Positions 1-9,927 of a stretch of 64,000 bases of DNA are shown piece after piece. Made by a program: the position numbers and the translations under genes. Below the pieces are notes generated by a model. It saw nothing but the letters and a program-made list of their open reading frames with translations, did not search any database and was not told the origin of the DNA. Source of the DNA: Mycobacterium heidelbergense (GTDB taxonomy: Bacteria; Actinomycetota; Actinomycetes; Mycobacteriales; Mycobacteriaceae); the NCBI RefSeq assembly GCF_010730745.1, contig NZ_AP022615.1, positions 1,054,001 to 1,118,000 of the forward strand, read 5' to 3'. The first letter of the stretch is position 1; each line of letters opens with the position of its first letter.

Positions 1-1
1 G

Positions 2-541
2 GGATCCGGGGCGTTGACGCTGTACTTCGGGCTGCAGACGCCGGAGGGCGTCGCGCTGAATGCGTTGGCGCGTCACGGTGTCCGGATCGTCGATGACGGG
101 CGGCAGCTGGCCGAGAGGACGGCCGCGCTGCTGGACGCCGACGGCCCGCGCGCCGCGGCGGATTTCCTCGTCGGCGAGCTGTGCGGCATGGACCGCCCGC
201 GCCCTCGGCCCGTTCACCCGCAGCTGCGGCGGGCGATCGACGTCGTGTCCAGCCGGGTGCCGGACCACCTCGACGTGGCCTCGGTCGCGGGCGCCGTTGC
301 GCTGTCACCCGATTACCTCGGGCGGCTGTGTAAACAACAGACCGGCGTCTCGTTCTCGGCCACGATCCGCTGGACGCGGCTGGTGTCCGCCGTGGGCCAC
401 CTCCTCGACGGCCGCTCCGTCACGGATGCCGCCCACCTGGCCGGGTTCGCCGACGGCTCGCACGCCAACAGGGTGTGCTGGGAGATGACCGGCGCGGCGC
501 CGCGCGAGCTCGCCGAAGCGGTTCGCGAATCCCGGATCTGA
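2..541 (+). CDS. AraC-family transcriptional regulator, 5' partial
   Basis: The reading frame is open to the left edge, so the true start lies outside the window; the first complete codon is at 2. The visible 180 residues hold the end of a DJ-1/GATase-like or other sensor domain and a C-terminal AraC/XylS double helix-turn-helix. The two HTH motifs are around VASVAGAVALSPDYLGRLCK and VTDAAHLAGFADGSHANRVC, and the LAGFADGSHANR stretch matches the second recognition region of the family. It precedes the esterase gene by about 110 nt on the same strand and may regulate it, but no operator is evident. Ligand unknown. Confidence 0.8.
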   Translation, partial: GSGALTLYFGLQTPEGVALNALARHGVRIVDDGRQLAERTAALLDADGPRAAADFLVGELCGMDRPRPRPVHPQLRRAIDVVSSRVPDHLDVASVAGAVALSPDYLGRLCKQQTGVSFSATIRWTRLVSAVGHLLDGRSVTDAAHLAGFADGSHANRVCWEMTGAAPRELAEAVRESRI

Positions 542-653
542 CGGATCCGTACAAGCGTTCCCGTCGTGGTTGGCCCACGCTTGGGGCATGCCCGTGATGT
601 CCCGGCCCGAACCCGCATCCCGCCGCAAGCACCAACAACACGAAGGAAATCCC

Positions 654-1733
654 ATGGCACCGTTACGTATTCGCGCCCAAGCCGCCGTGGTCCGCGGCCT
701 CTTCGCCTTGCCCAGGCCGGCCCGCCGGCTGCTGGCGGGCGCGCCGTTGCGGATCGACGGGCAGGAACTGGACCTCGACGCCCAGCTTGCCATCCGTCTC
801 AAAAACGCCTCGGGCTCCGACGTTTTCGCCGGCCGCATCGAGGAGGCCCGGGCCCGGTACGACGGGCTTCCGCTCATCGTCGGCTACGAACCGGCCCGAC
901 CCGTCACGCCGCTCGAGGTCGGCATCCCCGCCGAGCACGGCGTCATCCCGGCCACCCTGTACACCCCCGCGGACGCGCCCGACCCGTCCGGGCTGCTGGT
1001 GTATTACCACGGCGGCGGCTTCTCGGTCGGCTCACGGATCAGCCACCAACCCGTCGCGCGTTTCGTGGCGCATCACGCCGGCGTGCGGGTGCTGTCGGTC
1101 GACTACCGGCGCGCGCCCGAGCACCCGTTCCCCGCCGCCCTCGAGGACGCGGCCGCCGCGTTCGAGTACGCGCACCGCCACGCCGCCGACCTGGGCGCGG
1201 ACCCCGACCGCATCGCGGTCGGCGGCGACAGCGCCGGCGGCAACCTCGCCGCGGTGACCGCGCAGCAGGCGGCGCGACGGGGCGGCGCGGTCCCGGCGTT
1301 TCAGCTGCTGATGTACCCGCCGACGGACCTCAGCACGCGCCCGCCTTCCCGCGAGCTGTTCGCGCGCGGCTCGACGTTCACCGACGACGACCTGCGGTGG
1401 GCCCTGGCCAACTACGTGCCCCCGGGGACCGACCTGAGCGACCCGCGGCTGTCACCGCTGCACGGCGAGGCTACCGGCCTGCCGCCGGCCTACATCGCCA
1501 GCGCCGGCTTCGACCCGCTGCGCGACGACGCCGTGCTCTACGCGGACAAGCTGCGGGCCGGCGGGATCCCGGTGACGCTGAGCCTCCAGCTCGACCTGCC
1601 CCACGGCTACCTCAACTTCGTCGGCCTCGGCGGCCGGTTCGCCGAAGCCGCCGTCGAGGCCGCCGGCGCGCTGCGGCTCGGTCTCGCCGGGCGCCCGCGC
1701 GTCAGGGTCGCCGGCGCAGCGGAGAGCCGGTGA
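654..1733 (+). CDS. alpha/beta hydrolase, HSL-family esterase/lipase (Lip type)
   Basis: A 359-residue carboxylic-ester hydrolase of the hormone-sensitive-lipase family. The oxyanion-hole motif HGGG is in YYHGGGFSVGS (about residues 117-126), the nucleophile Ser is in GDSAGGN, and an Asp (FDPLRDD) and a His (DLPHGYLN) complete the triad near the C terminus. The ATG at 654 is preceded by GAAGGAAA, a good ribosome binding site, so it is preferred over the in-frame ATG at 570. No signal peptide is evident. The 3' end overlaps the convergent sigJ gene by 32 nt. It resembles the LipH/LipN-type mycobacterial esterases, but I cannot assign one member. Substrate unknown. Confidence 0.85.
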   Translation: MAPLRIRAQAAVVRGLFALPRPARRLLAGAPLRIDGQELDLDAQLAIRLKNASGSDVFAGRIEEARARYDGLPLIVGYEPARPVTPLEVGIPAEHGVIPATLYTPADAPDPSGLLVYYHGGGFSVGSRISHQPVARFVAHHAGVRVLSVDYRRAPEHPFPAALEDAAAAFEYAHRHAADLGADPDRIAVGGDSAGGNLAAVTAQQAARRGGAVPAFQLLMYPPTDLSTRPPSRELFARGSTFTDDDLRWALANYVPPGTDLSDPRLSPLHGEATGLPPAYIASAGFDPLRDDAVLYADKLRAGGIPVTLSLQLDLPHGYLNFVGLGGRFAEAAVEAAGALRLGLAGRPRVRVAGAAESR

Positions 1734-2604
1734 ACTTGTCCGGGTTGGCGACATCCCAGAGGGCGCAGACCTTTCCGTCGCGCACCGTGACCGCCGTGAT
1801 CCGCGGCATCATCTCCCGATACCCGTCACCGGCGGGGCAGCCGCCCGTGTAGATGCCCAGCTCGCCGTTGACCAGCCCCAGCTGATACGACGCGAACATC
1901 GCCGGGCCGTACCGTCGCGCCAGGCCCACCATGAACCGGACCACCTTGTCCGCGCCGTGGATGACCTGAACCGCCGTGGGCGCCTTGCCATCCGAATCGC
2001 CGGTGAACGTCACGTCCGGATGCAACAGCGCCACCACGGCGTTCACGTCGCCCGCGGCCATGGCCGCCAACAACTTGCCGACGACCTCGTCGTGCGACGG
2101 ATCGGGTTTCGGCGGCGGCTCCGCGGCGACGGCCTTGCGGGCCCGCGACGCCAGCTGCCGCGCCGCCGGCTCGTTGGTTCCCAGCACCTCGGCCACCTCG
2201 GCGAAGGGCACCGCGAACCCGTCGTGCAGCACGAACGCGACCCGCTGGTCGGGAGACAGGCGCTCCAGCACCACCATCGCCGCGAACCGGGCGTCCTCGC
2301 GGGCCACCACGGCGGACAGCGGATCCGTTTCGTCCAAGCCGGTGACCACCGGCTCGGGCAGCCAATTGCCGGTGTAGGCCTCGCGGCGGTGCGCGGCCGA
2401 GCGCAACCGGTCCAGGCCGAGCCGGCTGACGACGGTGGTCAGCCACGCGCGTAGGTCCGTGATCGCCTGGTTCTGCCCGTGCCAGCGCAGCCACGCTTCC
2501 TGGACGATGTCCTCGGCGTCGGCCACGGTGCCGGTCAGCCGATAGGCGACCGCCATGAGATGCGGCCGCAGGGCCTCGAATTCGGTGACCTGCGTTGAGG
2601 TCAT
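1702..2604 (-). CDS. sigJ: ECF sigma factor SigJ with C-terminal SnoaL-like domain
   Basis: A 300-residue ECF sigma factor. Region 2 is around residues 10-70 (DAEDIVQEAWLRW is the core-binding/-10 recognition helix). Region 4 is around 105-165, with HTH residues FAEVAEVLGTNEPAARQLASRAR. A SnoaL_2-like fold follows (residues 180-300, VVALLHPDVTFTGD). This is the ECF41/SigJ architecture, in which the C-terminal domain modulates activity instead of a classical anti-sigma factor. Gene order (sigJ, aminotransferase, dacB1, sugI, nagA) is that of M. tuberculosis Rv3328c onward. The ATG at 2604 has TAGCCT (complement of 2611-2616) six nt upstream, so translation is probably leaderless. It diverges from the aminotransferase. 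Confidence 0.9.
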   Translation of the reverse strand: MTSTQVTEFEALRPHLMAVAYRLTGTVADAEDIVQEAWLRWHGQNQAITDLRAWLTTVVSRLGLDRLRSAAHRREAYTGNWLPEPVVTGLDETDPLSAVVAREDARFAAMVVLERLSPDQRVAFVLHDGFAVPFAEVAEVLGTNEPAARQLASRARKAVAAEPPPKPDPSHDEVVGKLLAAMAAGDVNAVVALLHPDVTFTGDSDGKAPTAVQVIHGADKVVRFMVGLARRYGPAMFASYQLGLVNGELGIYTGGCPAGDGYREMMPRITAVTVRDGKVCALWDVANPDKFTGSPLRRRP

Positions 2605-2610
2605 GGCTCC

Positions 2611-2626
2611 AGGCTAGCGTTAGGCT
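2611..2626. promoter_or_regulatory. compact divergent promoter sigJ / aminotransferase
   Basis: Two -10-like TANNNT boxes lie back to back. TAGCCT on the minus strand (complement of 2611-2616) is 6 nt before the sigJ ATG. TAGGCT on the plus strand (2621-2626) is 10 nt before the ATG at 2637. Only four bases separate them and the 16 bp is nearly palindromic, so the two promoters should compete or open together. Inferred from spacing; no transcript data. Confidence 0.5.
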
Positions 2627-2636
2627 CGCACACAAC

Positions 2637-3956
2637 ATGACCGACCACCTTTGGCTGCACTTCGCCCGGCACGGCCCGGGGATCACGCCGCCGATCATCG
2701 CCCGCGGCGAGGGCGTCACCATCTTCGACGACCGCGGCAAGCCCTACCTGGACGCGCTGTCCGGCCTGTTCACCGTGCAGGTCGGCCACGGCCGCACCGA
2801 GCTCGCCGAGGTCGCCGCCCGGCAGGCGAGCACGCTGGCGTTCTTCCCGCTGTGGGGATACGCCACCCCGACCGCGATCGAGCTCGCCGAGCGCCTCGCG
2901 CGCTACGCCCCGGGCGACCTGAACCGCGTCTTCTTCACCACCGGCGGCACCGAGGCCGTCGAGACCGCCTGGAAGGTGGCCAAGCAGTACTTCAAGCTCA
3001 CCGGCAAACCCGGTAAGCACAAGGTGATTTCGCGGTCGGTCGCCTACCACGGCACCACGCAGGGCGCGCTGGCGATCACCGGGCTGCCGCGCTACAAGGC
3101 GCCGTTCGAGCCGGTGACCCCGGGCGGCTTCCGGGTGCCCAACACCAACTTCTACCGCGCGCCGGAGCCATTCGCCAACGACGCGAAGGCCTTCGGGCGG
3201 TGGGCCGCCGACCGGATCGCCGAGGCGATCGAGTTCGAAGGGCCCGACACCGTCGCCGCGGTGTTCCTGGAGCCGGTGCAGAACGCGGGCGGCAGCATTC
3301 CCGCTCCCCCAGGCTATTTCGAACGGGTGCGGGAAATCTGCGACGAGTACGACGTGTTGCTGGTCTCCGACGAGGTGATCTGCGCGTTCGGCCGGATCGG
3401 GTCGATGTTCGCCTGTGACGACGTCGGCTACGTGCCCGACATGATCACCTGCGCCAAGGGCATGACGTCGGGCTACTCGCCGATCGGCGCGATGATCGCC
3501 AGCGAGCGATTGTTCGAGCCGTTCAACGACGGCGAAACCATGTTCCCGCACGGCTATACCTTCGGCGGCCACCCGGTGTCGGCGGCCGTGGCGCTGGCCA
3601 ACCTCGACATCTTCGAGCGCGAGGGCCTCAATGATCGCGTCAAGGAGCACGCGCCCGCCTTCCGCGCCACCCTGGAGAAGCTGTACGACCTGCCCATCGT
3701 CGGCGACGTCCGCGGCGAGGGGTACTTCTACGGCGTCGAACTGGTCAAGGACCGGGCGACCAGGCAGACCTTCAGCGACGACGAGCGCCGGCCGCTGCTG
3801 CGCCGGGTCTCGTCGGCGCTGTTCGAGGCCGGGCTCTATTGCCGCACCGACGATCGCGGCGATTCCGTCATCCAGCTGGCGCCGCCGCTGATCAGCGGCC
3901 AGGCCGAGTTCGACACCATCGAGGCCACCCTGCGCGGCGTGCTCGAACACCTCTGA
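2637..3956 (+). CDS. class III pyridoxal-phosphate aminotransferase (Rv3329-like)
   Basis: A 439-residue PLP aminotransferase of the omega-amino acid:pyruvate / beta-alanine type. Visible features are the phosphate-binding TGGTEAVETAWK (about 101-112), the cofactor-ring Asp in VLLVSDEVICAFGR, and the Schiff-base Lys in ITCAKGMTSGYSPIG. The length fits the class. The ATG at 2637 is chosen because the -10-like TAGGCT ends 10 nt before it and homology begins there; the longer TTG start at 2595 would lie upstream of that promoter. The amino donor and keto acceptor cannot be told from sequence. A hairpin repeat (3957-4019) follows immediately and may end transcription before dacB1. Confidence 0.9.
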   Translation: MTDHLWLHFARHGPGITPPIIARGEGVTIFDDRGKPYLDALSGLFTVQVGHGRTELAEVAARQASTLAFFPLWGYATPTAIELAERLARYAPGDLNRVFFTTGGTEAVETAWKVAKQYFKLTGKPGKHKVISRSVAYHGTTQGALAITGLPRYKAPFEPVTPGGFRVPNTNFYRAPEPFANDAKAFGRWAADRIAEAIEFEGPDTVAAVFLEPVQNAGGSIPAPPGYFERVREICDEYDVLLVSDEVICAFGRIGSMFACDDVGYVPDMITCAKGMTSGYSPIGAMIASERLFEPFNDGETMFPHGYTFGGHPVSAAVALANLDIFEREGLNDRVKEHAPAFRATLEKLYDLPIVGDVRGEGYFYGVELVKDRATRQTFSDDERRPLLRRVSSALFEAGLYCRTDDRGDSVIQLAPPLISGQAEFDTIEATLRGVLEHL

Positions 3957-4019
3957 CCGCGAGACTGCAACTAGCGACACGTTTCGCGAGTAGCGCCGTC
4001 GTGGAATGCAGTTTCGCGG
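3957..4019. repeat. intergenic inverted repeat, family B copy 1
   Basis: CCGCGAGACTGCA (3957-3969) faces TGCAGTTTCGCGG (4007-4019), one mismatch over 13 bp, with a central GCGAGTAGCGC-type segment. The same design recurs at 54557-54619. It lies directly after the aminotransferase stop codon and could act as a terminator or RNA-stabilising stem; there is no U-tract. Confidence 0.6.
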
Positions 4020-4085
4020 CAAAGGTGAGTAACTTCCGTCCCACCAGTCACAGCGCGGCTCCCCGGAATCCGGCCGCGGATCGCC

Positions 4086-4091
4086 TAGTCT
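4086..4091 (+). promoter_or_regulatory. -10-like TAGTCT for dacB1
   Basis: TAGTCT ends 9 nt before the ATG at 4101, with no Shine-Dalgarno sequence between, consistent with a leaderless or near-leaderless transcript. Confidence 0.4.
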
Positions 4092-4100
4092 GCACACACA

Positions 4101-5327
4101 ATGAACTTCCTACGCCCCGTGTCTTGCCTGGCAGCGGCCGTTTTTTTGGTGGCCGCGCCGGTGGCACCCGCGTTCGCCGAACCGCCCCCGCAGCCCAACG
4201 CCGGCCCCGGGAACTGCCCGTACCAGGTGAACACCCCGCCCGCGGTGGATTCGTCGGAGGTCCCCACGGCCGGTGACCCGCCGATCCCGCTGGCGGTGCC
4301 CCCGAAGCCGGTCGGCGGCGAGGCGCTGGGCGGCTGCGGCATCGTCGCCGCGCCCGGCACGCCGCCGCTGCCGGGCGACGTGTCCGCCGACGCGTGGCTG
4401 GTGGCGGACCTGGACAGCGGCGCGGTGATCGCCGCCAAGGATCCGCACGGCCGTCACCGCCCGGCCAGCATCATCAAGGTGCTGGTCGCGATGGCCTCCC
4501 TCAACACGCTGCCGCTCAACAAGTCCGTCCAGGGAACCGACGACGACGCGGCCGCCGAGGGCACCAAGGTCGGCGTCCAGGCCGGCGGCGTGTACACGGT
4601 CAACCAGCTGCTGCACGGGCTGCTGATGCACTCCGGCAACGACGCCGCGCACGCGCTGGCCATGCAGCTCGGCGGCATGCAGACCGCGCTGGAGAAGATC
4701 AATGTGCTGGCCGCCAAGCTCGGCGGCCGCGACACCCGGGCGGCGACACCGTCCGGGCTGGACGGGCCCGGCATGAGCACCTCGGCCTACGACGTCGGCC
4801 TGTTCTACCGCTACGCCTGGCAGAACCCCACCTTCGCCGACATCGTCGCGACCCGGACGTTCGACTTCCCCGGCCACGGCGACCACCCCGGCTACGAGCT
4901 GGAAAACGACAACCAGCTGCTCTACAAGTATCCCGGCGCGCTGGGCGGCAAGACCGGCTACACCGACGACGCCGGGCAGACCTTCGTGGGCGCCGCCAAC
5001 CACGACGGGCGCCGGCTGGTGGCGGTGCTGCTGCACGGGACGCGGCAGCCGATCGCGCCGTGGGAGCAGGCGGCGCACCTGCTGGACTACGGGTTTTCCA
5101 CGCCGCAGGGCACCCAGGTCGGCACGCTGATCGAGCCCGACCCCTCGCTGCTGCCCACCAGGCACGACGCGGCCGACCGGCCGGGCAATGCCGCTCAGGC
5201 CGCCGGGCTGGTGCCGGCGGCGGACGCGCTGCCGGTGCGGGTGGGCGTCGGTGTCGTCGGCGCCGTCATCGTGTTTAGTTTGATCATGGCCGCGCGCTCG
5301 ATGAACCGCCGACCCCAACACCGGTGA
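4101..5327 (+). CDS. dacB1: D-alanyl-D-alanine carboxypeptidase DacB1 (class C low-mass PBP, S11 family)
   Basis: A 408-residue penicillin-binding protein that trims the terminal D-Ala from peptidoglycan stem peptides outside the membrane. It has an N-terminal signal peptide (residues 1-26, ending AFA), a Pro/Gly-rich linker, and a peptidase S11 domain. The three active-site motifs are S123-I-I-K126 (SxxK), S178-G-N180 (SxN) and K284-T-G286 (KTG). A C-terminal transmembrane helix (about 380-400, VGVVGAVIVFSLIM) anchors it. Its stop overlaps the GTG of sugI (GTGA), so the two are probably co-transcribed. All catalytic residues are intact. Confidence 0.92.
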   Translation: MNFLRPVSCLAAAVFLVAAPVAPAFAEPPPQPNAGPGNCPYQVNTPPAVDSSEVPTAGDPPIPLAVPPKPVGGEALGGCGIVAAPGTPPLPGDVSADAWLVADLDSGAVIAAKDPHGRHRPASIIKVLVAMASLNTLPLNKSVQGTDDDAAAEGTKVGVQAGGVYTVNQLLHGLLMHSGNDAAHALAMQLGGMQTALEKINVLAAKLGGRDTRAATPSGLDGPGMSTSAYDVGLFYRYAWQNPTFADIVATRTFDFPGHGDHPGYELENDNQLLYKYPGALGGKTGYTDDAGQTFVGAANHDGRRLVAVLLHGTRQPIAPWEQAAHLLDYGFSTPQGTQVGTLIEPDPSLLPTRHDAADRPGNAAQAAGLVPAADALPVRVGVGVVGAVIVFSLIMAARSMNRRPQHR

Positions 5328-6672
5328 GATCGCGGCCCGCGCGGTCGCGGGGCCCGCTGCTTGGGCTCACCGCCGCCGGCGTCGGCGTCATCTACGGCTA
5401 CGACCTGTCCATCATCGCCGGCGCGCAGCTGTTCGTCACCGAGGATTTCGGGCTCACGACGCGGCAGCAGGAACTGCTGACGACGATGGTGGTGCTCGGC
5501 CAGATCGCCGGGGCGCTCGGCGCCGGCGTGCTCGCCAACGCGATCGGGCGCAAGAGGTCGATGGTGGGAATCCTCGTCGCTTACGCGGCGTTCGCGCTGC
5601 TGGGCGCGCTCTCGCCGGCGCTGCCGATGCTGCTGGCGGCGCGGCTGCTGCTGGGTCTGACCATCGGCGTGACGGTGGTGGTCGTCCCGGTATACGTGGC
5701 GGAGTCGGCTCCGGCGGCGGTGCGCGGCTCGCTGCTGACGGCCTATCAGCTGGCGATCGTCAGCGGGCTCATCGTCGGCTACCTCACCGGCTATCTGCTG
5801 GCCGGCAGCCACGGCTGGCGATGGATGCTGGGGCTGGCCACCGTGCCGGCAATGCTGTTGCTGCCCTTGGTGATTCGGCTGCCCGATACGGCCCGGTGGT
5901 ACCTGCTCAAGGGCCGGGTCGACGACGCCCGCGCCGCCCTGCTGCGCGCCGAGCCCACCGCGAACGTCGACGAGGAGCTTGCCGAGATGGCAACCGCCCT
6001 GGGCGAAGGTGGCGGCGGCCTGTCCGAGATGCTGCGAAGGCCATACCTGCGCGCCACCGTCTTCGTGATCACGCTCGGCTTCCTGATCCAGATCACCGGC
6101 ATCAACGCGATCATCTATTACAGCCCCCGAATATTCGAAGCCATGGGCTTCACCGGCAATTTCGCGCTGCTGGCCCTGCCGGCGCTCGTTCAGGTCGCCG
6201 GCTTGGCGGCCGTGGGCGCCGCGCTGCTGCTCGTCGACCGGCTGGGCCGGCGCCCAATCCTGTTGTCCGGCATAGCCATGATGATCGCCGCCGACGTCGT
6301 CCTGATAGCGGTGTTCGCCCGGGGTCTGGGCGGCGCGATCCTCGGGTTCGCCGGCATACTGCTGTTCATCATCGGCTATACCCTGGGTTTCGGCTCCCTG
6401 GGCTGGGTGTACGCGAGCGAAAGCTTCCCGACCCGGCTGCGGTCCCTCGGCTCGAGCACGATGCTCACCTCCAACCTCGTGGCCAACGCCATCGTCGCCG
6501 CCGTTTTCCTGACCCTGCTGCATTCCCTGGGCGGCGCGGGGACTTTCGCGGTGTTCGCGGCTTTCGCGGTGGTCGCCTTCGGCTTCGTCCACCGGTACGC
6601 GCCGGAGACCAAGGGGCGCCAGCTCGAGGACATCCGGCACTTCTGGGAAAACGGTGGGCGGTGGGAAAACCC

Positions 6673-6682
<10 letters not shown>
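5324..6682 (+). CDS. sugI: MFS sugar-porter-type transporter SugI
   Basis: A 452-residue, 12-helix major-facilitator protein of the sugar porter family. The signature GRKR between TM2 and TM3 (ANAIGRKRSM), the later RLGRRP loop (VDRLGRRPILL) and the PETKGRQLEDI motif after TM12 are all present. The GTG start at 5324 overlaps the dacB1 stop by 4 nt. The 3' end overlaps nagA by 10 nt, making dacB1-sugI-nagA a tightly packed operon linking wall turnover with uptake and amino-sugar metabolism. The transported sugar is not known. Confidence 0.88.
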
Positions 6683-7796
<1,114 letters not shown>

Positions 7797-7800
<4 letters not shown>

Positions 7801-8825
7801 CGCAGCCGGCGGGTCAACCGCGAAAACGTCAGCGCCCCAACGGCTCCCAAACCCATCGCGGTCAGCGTCTGACGGGTGGTGAGCCCCTCGTCGAGCTGTA
7901 CCCGCGGGGCGATGATCGCGGGTGGCGGCGGGTCGACGGGCCTGGCGCGCGGATCCTCGGAAGCCGTGGCGGCCCAGGCGGTGGCGAACAGGACGAGATA
8001 CGCGGTGATGTAGGAGAACACCATCAGGCCCAGCACCGGCCCGAACGTGGCGCCCGCCGGGCTGCGCACCACCGCCTGCAGGTAGATCGATGCGACCTGT
8101 TTGAACAGCTCGAAGCCGATCGCCGCCATCAACCCGGCCCGCGCCGCGTCGAGCAGGTTGACCTTTTCGCGCGGCAGCCGGCCGATCATCCAGGTGAACA
8201 GCAGCCACGACACCAGCATCGAGATCACTACCGAGACGCCCCGGAAGACCCAGTTGAACACCGAAAACTCCGGTATGCCAAACCATCTCAGTATCGCGCG
8301 CATCGGCCCGGCGTGGCCGAGTGCGGTGAGCGCGACGGTGGCGACGATCACCGCGAACGTCCCGACCATCGCGATCAGGTCGGATATTTTGTTGCGCACG
8401 AAGCCCGGTGAGTCCAGCTGCCGTTCCCACCACATCGAGGTCACCGCCGCCCGCAGGTGCGATATCCAGCCCAACCCCGCCCACGCGGCGGTGGCCAGGC
8501 CGATGACACCCACGGACGTCCGCGCGTCGATCGCCGAGTCGATCAGGTCCAGCAGCTGTTGACCCAAAGCCCCGGACACCGAGGACCGGACGTGGTCGTC
8601 GATCGTGTTCAGCAGCTCGGGCCGACGGGACAGCAGGAATCCGAACAGCGCGAAACCGACCATCAGCAAAGGAAATAGCGCGAAGATCGTGTAATAGGTG
8701 AGGCCGGCCGCGAAAAAGCCGCCGTTGCGGTCGTCGAAGCGTTGGTAGGCGCGCAGGACATGGTCGAACCACCCAAACCGGGCCCGCAACCGATCCAGGA
8801 TCCCTGGCTTGGCCGGCTCGCTCAT
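7797..8825 (-). CDS. YihY/UPF0761-family inner membrane protein (Rv3335c-like)
   Basis: A 342-residue polytopic membrane protein. The YihY/virulence-factor-BrkB signature is near the N terminus (GGFFAAGLTYYTIFALFPLLM), followed by about five more hydrophobic helices. The conserved GATFGPVLGLMVFSYI segment is at about 255-270, and the C-terminal tail is Pro-rich and basic. The family was once called RNase BN in error; its molecular function is not settled. It is 8 nt downstream of trpS on the same strand and probably co-transcribed. Overlaps the nagA stop. Confidence 0.85.
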
Positions 8826-8833
8826 CGTGAAAC

Positions 8834-9853
8834 CTATTCCCGTTGCGGAAGAAAGCCTAACCGATCGTAGACCCGCCGAACGGTTTTGCCGGCCACGTCC
8901 TCGGCCCGTTGCGCCCCGGTCGCGAGCACCGACTCCAATTCGGCGCGATCCGCCATCAATTCGTCGACGCGGGCCTTGATCGGCCGCACGAACTCGACGA
9001 CGGCGTCGGCGGTGTCCTTTTTCAGGTCGCCGTAGCCGCGCCCGGCGTAGCCCGCGACGAGCCGGTCGATGCCGGCCCCGGTGATCGCCGACTGGATGCT
9101 CAGCAGGTTCGACACGCCCGGCTTGGCGTCGGTGTCATAGCGGATCTCGCGCTCGCTGTCGGTCACGGCCGAGCGAATCTTCTTGGCGGACAAGGCGGGA
9201 TCGTCGAGCAGGTTGATCAGCCCGGCGTCGCTCGCGGCGGATTTGCTCATCTTCGACGTCGGGTCGCCCAGGTCGTAGATCTTGGCGGTGGCCTTGGGAA
9301 TGAGCACGTCCGGGACGACGAAGGTGCCGGGGAAGCGGCCGTTGAACCGCTGCGCGATGTCGCGCGCCAGCTCGAGGTGCTGGCGCTGGTCCTCCCCCAC
9401 GGGAACCAGATCGCTGTCGTAGGCCAGCACGTCGGCGGCCTGCAACACCGGGTAGGTGAACAGGCCCACGGTGGTCGAGTCGCCGCCGTGGCGCGTCGAC
9501 TTGTCCTTGAACTGCGTCATCCGCGACGCCTGGCCGAAGCCGGTGAAGCAACCCAGCACCCACGCCAACTGGGCGTGGGCGGGCACGTGGCTCTGCACGA
9601 ACACGGTGGCGCGGCCGGGGTCGATGCCCAGCGCCAGGTACTGGGCGGCGGTGACCAGGGTCCGGCGGCGCAGCGCCTCGGGCTCCTGCGGGACGGTGAT
9701 GGCGTGCAGGTCGACCACGCAGAAGAAGGCGTCGTGGTCGTCCTGCAGCGCCACCCACTGGGTGACGGCGCCCAGCGCGTTGCCGAGGTGAAGCGAGTCG
9801 GACGTGGGCTGCACGCCGGAGAAAATCCGGCTGGATCCGGTAGCGGTGCTCAT
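8834..9853 (-). CDS. trpS: tryptophanyl-tRNA synthetase
   Basis: A 339-residue class I aminoacyl-tRNA synthetase that charges tRNA-Trp. The HIGH motif appears as HLGN (SLHLGNALGAV, about residue 21) and the KMSKS loop is intact (TSKMSKSAASDAG, about 200). The Trp-pocket segment VGEDQRQHLELARDIAQRFN is typical of bacterial TrpRS. Length matches the family. Essential housekeeping gene. ATG at 9853; the next gene in the opposite direction begins 75 nt away. Confidence 0.96.
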   Translation of the reverse strand: MSTATGSSRIFSGVQPTSDSLHLGNALGAVTQWVALQDDHDAFFCVVDLHAITVPQEPEALRRRTLVTAAQYLALGIDPGRATVFVQSHVPAHAQLAWVLGCFTGFGQASRMTQFKDKSTRHGGDSTTVGLFTYPVLQAADVLAYDSDLVPVGEDQRQHLELARDIAQRFNGRFPGTFVVPDVLIPKATAKIYDLGDPTSKMSKSAASDAGLINLLDDPALSAKKIRSAVTDSEREIRYDTDAKPGVSNLLSIQSAITGAGIDRLVAGYAGRGYGDLKKDTADAVVEFVRPIKARVDELMADRAELESVLATGAQRAEDVAGKTVRRVYDRLGFLPQRE

Positions 9854-9914
9854 GATGACCCGATCTTTTCACGCACGGACCGGTGATTGTTTGCAGTACC
9901 GGCGGTACCGCCAT

Positions 9915-9920
9915 TACTGT
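9915..9920 (+). promoter_or_regulatory. -10-like TACTGT for the alpha/beta hydrolase
   Basis: TACTGT ends 7 nt before the ATG at 9928, which fits a leaderless mRNA and supports that start over the upstream GTG at 9883. Confidence 0.45.
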
Positions 9921-9927
9921 CGGGTTC

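Noticed and set aside
2601..4097. 498-codon minus-strand ORF opposite the aminotransferase
   Set aside because: Shadow frame of a high-GC gene; the plus strand has clear PLP-enzyme motifs.
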